Below, piece after piece: positions 61,646-64,000 of a stretch of 64,000 nucleotides of DNA. Below the pieces are notes generated by a model. It was not told the DNA's origin, did no database searches, and worked only from the letters and a program-made list of their open reading frames with translations. Numbering within the stretch: position 1 is the first letter of the stretch; each line of letters opens with the position of its first letter. The stretch comes from Pedobacter caeni (lineage in GTDB: Bacteria > Bacteroidota > Bacteroidia > Sphingobacteriales > Sphingobacteriaceae): positions 313,032 to 377,031 of the forward strand of contig NZ_FQUQ01000006.1 of the NCBI RefSeq assembly GCF_900129215.1, read 5' to 3'. The position numbers were made by a program, and so were the translations under genes.

Positions 61646-62527
61646 ATGAAGAAACTCATGATACTCTGCGCTTTGCTATGGACCACATTCAGTCTCAGCG
61701 CACAAGACACCGCAACCGTAAAAAAAGTGCAATATCCGAAAGGGTTCAGCGAACAACTCAACCTGGTGTATACCAAAGTAAATGGTTGGGAAGGGAAACT
61801 GGATTTATACCTGCCCCCTACCGGAGGAGCTGCTTCCCCTTTGGTCATCAATATTCATGGCGGTGGCTGGAACAAAGGAAACAAAGAATCCCAGGGTGGC
61901 TTTAGTGCCTTCTTTAAAAGGGGGTATGCTGTGGCAAACATTGCCTATCGTTTAACCGGTGTGGCTACCGCTCCTGCAGCAGTGGAAGATACCCGCTGTG
62001 CGCTGATCTACCTGATCAGCAATGCAAAAAAATTCAATATTGACGTCAACAAAATCGTCATCATGGGTGGTTCTGCTGGAGGCCATCTGGCATTAATGGG
62101 TGGTCTGATGGAAAACGATCATCTTTTTGATGGCAATTGCAAAGGCACAGAAAACATCAAAGTGGCTGCAATTATTGATAAATACGGGATCACGGATGTC
62201 TGGGACTGGGGATATGGCAAATTAAAAACCAGCAAATCAGCGACCAGCTGGCTGGGTGCCAAAGCCGACGATAAAGATTTCACAAAATCCGTTTCTCCGC
62301 TGTATCAGGTAAAGAAAAGCAGTCCGCCTGTATTTATTGTTCATGGTGATGCCGATCCGATTGTTCCTTATGAGCAATCCGTAGCCTTAAAGGCGAAGCT
62401 GGACGAAATGGGGGTTAAAAATGAATTCATCACCGTAAAAGGTGGTTTACATGGGAAGTTTCCTGCGGAAGACAATGCCATGGTGAATGCAAAGATCATG
62501 GAATTCCTGAAAGGACTGGGCTTATGA
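61646..62527 (+). CDS. Exported alpha/beta-hydrolase (esterase/lipase-like, BD-FAE type)
   Basis: 293 residues, signal peptide MKKLMILCALLWTTFSLSAQ. Oxyanion motif INIHGGGW (69-75), nucleophile Ser143 in MGGSAGGHLAL, Asp in VHGDADPIVP, and His in GGLHGKFP complete the triad. The architecture is that of the HSL/BD-FAE esterases. In a polyuronate operon a plausible job is removal of O-acetyl groups (bacterial alginates are O-acetylated) or feruloyl/acetyl groups on pectin; this is inference. It overlaps the transporter gene by four bases. Confidence 0.85.
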   Translation: MKKLMILCALLWTTFSLSAQDTATVKKVQYPKGFSEQLNLVYTKVNGWEGKLDLYLPPTGGAASPLVINIHGGGWNKGNKESQGGFSAFFKRGYAVANIAYRLTGVATAPAAVEDTRCALIYLISNAKKFNIDVNKIVIMGGSAGGHLALMGGLMENDHLFDGNCKGTENIKVAAIIDKYGITDVWDWGYGKLKTSKSATSWLGAKADDKDFTKSVSPLYQVKKSSPPVFIVHGDADPIVPYEQSVALKAKLDEMGVKNEFITVKGGLHGKFPAEDNAMVNAKIMEFLKGLGL

Positions 62528-63810
62528 AGATCAGAGGATTAAGGTGGTACATTGTGGCGCTGATTGCCCTGGCAACAGTGATCAATTATATCGACAGAAG
62601 TGCCATTAACATCATGTGGCCTTATATTTATAAGGAATTTGGGATTGCCGATGCAGACAATAAAAATGCACTGGCCCTGATCACCACCTTCTTCATGATT
62701 GCCTATGCATTGGGTCAGACCTTTACAGGTAAACTAATGGATGCGGTAGGAACAAGGCTGGGGATGACCATTTCTATCATTGGCTGGAGCATTTCCATCG
62801 CCCTGCATTCCTTTGCAAGATCGCTGATGTCTTTCAACATCTTCCGGTTTATGCTGGGTTTTTCTGAAGCAGGCAACTGGCCGGGAGCAACGAAGAGCAA
62901 CGCAGAATGGTTTCCGGCAAAAGAACGGGCCATTGCACAAGGCATATTTGGCGCAGGGGCCTCATTGGGATCTGTGGTTTCCGCCCCTATCATCGCCTTC
63001 CTGTACATCGTTTTTGGCTGGAAGATGACTTTTGTGCTCATTGCAGCATTAGGTTTAATCTGGATCATCCCATGGCTGATCATCAATAAAGCAGCTCCTG
63101 AAAAGCATCCATGGCTGACAGAAAAAGAAAGAAACTACATCCTCGATACTGATCCTGAAAGCAACAGTTCTGTAGAAGTGGCCCCCGTCCTGAGCTGGAA
63201 GGAATTGCTGAAGTTCAGAAATACCTGGGGCATCATCATGGCCAGGTTCTTTATCGACCCGGTATGGTGGTTATTTGTGACCTGGCTGCCTACCTTTTTA
63301 AAAGAACAATTTCTCTTTGACATCAAACAGATCGGTGCCTTTACCTGGCTACCTTATCTTTTTGCCGCGATCGGCAGTTTGCTTGGCGGTTACCATTCTT
63401 CATGGCAGGTAAAACGGGGAGTAGATGCGGTTAAAGCGAGGAAAAATTCTGTGGCTGTTGGTTGTGGCTTTATGCTGGTGTCGCTCGTTGCCATCGTGTA
63501 TAACCTGGACGGACTAAAGGCAAATCCGTCCCTGGCCATGGTCCTGATTGGCACCACCCTTTTCGGTTTTCAATTCCTGATCGGCAATCTGCAAACTTTA
63601 CCCAGCGATTATTTCAACGGGAAAAACGTAGGAACGGTAGCGGGTATGGGCGGTACTGCAGCGGTAGTAGGCACCCTGATCACCACCTGGGCCGTTCCCG
63701 CAATGACGAAAACAAGTTACGTTTCTTTCTTCGTCCTGGCGGCAGTCCTGGTTCCAATTACCTGGATCTGCATTAAATACATTACTTCTAAAAAAATCAT
63801 TCATTCATAA
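62524..63810 (+). CDS. MFS transporter of the hexuronate (ExuT-like) ACS family
   Basis: 428 residues, 12 predicted helices. The start IRGLRWYIVALIALATVINYIDRSAINIMWP and the following motif GKLMDAVGTRLGM (loop 2-3), FMLGFSEAGNWPGATKSNAEWFP, and the second-half RFFIDPVWWLFVTWLPTFL are characteristic of ExuT/UhpT-like anion:cation symporters. It probably carries the unsaturated uronate or 4-deoxy-5-keto uronate through the inner membrane after outer-cell lysis of alginate. It is translationally coupled to the esterase gene. N-terminal motif lengths above are spread over residues 1-35. Confidence 0.9.
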   Translation: MKIRGLRWYIVALIALATVINYIDRSAINIMWPYIYKEFGIADADNKNALALITTFFMIAYALGQTFTGKLMDAVGTRLGMTISIIGWSISIALHSFARSLMSFNIFRFMLGFSEAGNWPGATKSNAEWFPAKERAIAQGIFGAGASLGSVVSAPIIAFLYIVFGWKMTFVLIAALGLIWIIPWLIINKAAPEKHPWLTEKERNYILDTDPESNSSVEVAPVLSWKELLKFRNTWGIIMARFFIDPVWWLFVTWLPTFLKEQFLFDIKQIGAFTWLPYLFAAIGSLLGGYHSSWQVKRGVDAVKARKNSVAVGCGFMLVSLVAIVYNLDGLKANPSLAMVLIGTTLFGFQFLIGNLQTLPSDYFNGKNVGTVAGMGGTAAVVGTLITTWAVPAMTKTSYVSFFVLAAVLVPITWICIKYITSKKIIHS

Positions 63811-63820
63811 ATATTTTAAT

Positions 63821-64000
63821 ATGCGTTTAAAAAATAAAGTGGCAATTGTAACCGGTGGTTCAAGAGATATCGGAAGAGCTGTTTCCTTACAGCTGGCACA
63901 GGAAGGCGCCAAAGTAGTGATCAACTACCTGAGCAACCTGGCCAATGCAGAGGAAACTTTAAATCTGATTAAAGAAAATGGTGGCGAAGCCATCATTGTA
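63821..64000 (+). CDS. Short-chain dehydrogenase/reductase, 5' part only
   Basis: First 60 codons of an SDR gene that continues beyond the window; ATG 63821 follows the transporter stop by 10 bases. KVAIVTGGSRDIGRAV carries the TGxxxxIG nucleotide-binding motif (with Asp in place of the usual Gly/Lys at one position), and VVINYLSN gives the beta-2 end with a hydrophobic rather than acidic cap, consistent with NADPH. In alginate operons the equivalent enzyme (DehR) reduces 4-deoxy-5-keto uronate to 2-keto-3-deoxygluconate. The catalytic Ser/Tyr/Lys are outside the window. Confidence 0.85.
   Translation, partial: MRLKNKVAIVTGGSRDIGRAVSLQLAQEGAKVVINYLSNLANAEETLNLIKENGGEAIIV

Noticed and set aside
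1..64000. CRISPR arrays, tRNA or rRNA genes, transposases, phage genes
   Set aside because: Reading both strands I found no regularly spaced repeats, cloverleaf-like sequences, rRNA segments, transposase motifs or phage structural genes. A tRNAscan or repeat-finder run would be the decisive check.

Overview
The window looks like a chromosomal segment of a Bacteroidota bacterium of the Pedobacter / Sphingobacteriaceae type. The evidence is two SusC/SusD outer-membrane pairs, many lipoproteins with short Bacteroidota-style signal peptides, TAnnTTTG-type -7 promoter elements, and family content typical of that group (HYC_CC_PP proteins, DUF3347, DUF4397, PL17 with a KdgF cupin). The genus is an inference. 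I saw no rRNA, tRNA, CRISPR array, insertion sequence or phage gene.

Layout. 1-9.7 kb: start of an EEP-fold nuclease/phosphatase gene, a cysE-cysM cysteine operon followed by an unusual structured inverted repeat, an L,D-transpeptidase, two beta-lactamase-fold serine hydrolases, a DUF4386 membrane protein and an orphan propeller lipoprotein. 9.7-17.9 kb: cold-shock protein, a surface beta-barrel protein whose N-terminal half carries atypical-kinase-like motifs, a YdcF protein, a CocE-type hydrolase, a LytS/LytTR two-component pair and a DinB-fold protein. 17.9-26.4 kb: a polysaccharide utilisation operon (GH36, SusC, SusD, GH28). 26.6-36.6 kb: DUF4397 lipoprotein, DUF1003 protein, a short proline-dehydrogenase-like protein with an altered substrate motif, an MprF plus VirJ/AcvB-like lipid pair, and a VOC/HxlR/Crp/SDR cluster with a clear palindromic operator.

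36.7-56 kb is a copper/heavy-metal island. One long leftward operon encodes HYC_CC_PP protein, a periplasmic HMA protein, a CusA-type RND pump made as two separate halves, CusC, two different CusB adaptors and a DUF3347 protein. Further right are copA-copZ, a second HYC_CC_PP protein and a regulator that fuses an HMA-like Cys module to an AraC DNA-binding domain. A second SusC/SusD pair and two tandem paralogous exported proteins of unknown function lie inside this island.

56-64 kb: a possible FixH-like short ORF, an unknown cytoplasmic/outer-membrane protein pair, then an alginate (or related polyuronate) catabolic operon: FadR-type GntR regulator with a double operator on its own promoter, PL17 lyase, KdgF cupin, secreted esterase-like hydrolase, hexuronate-type MFS transporter and the start of an SDR reductase that runs off the window.

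The observations I consider most worth checking are the split RND pump, the kinase-like/beta-barrel fusion, the tandem lipoprotein paralogues in the copper island, the operator doublets, and the structured element next to cysM. Function calls rest on motif recognition by eye; no database search was possible.
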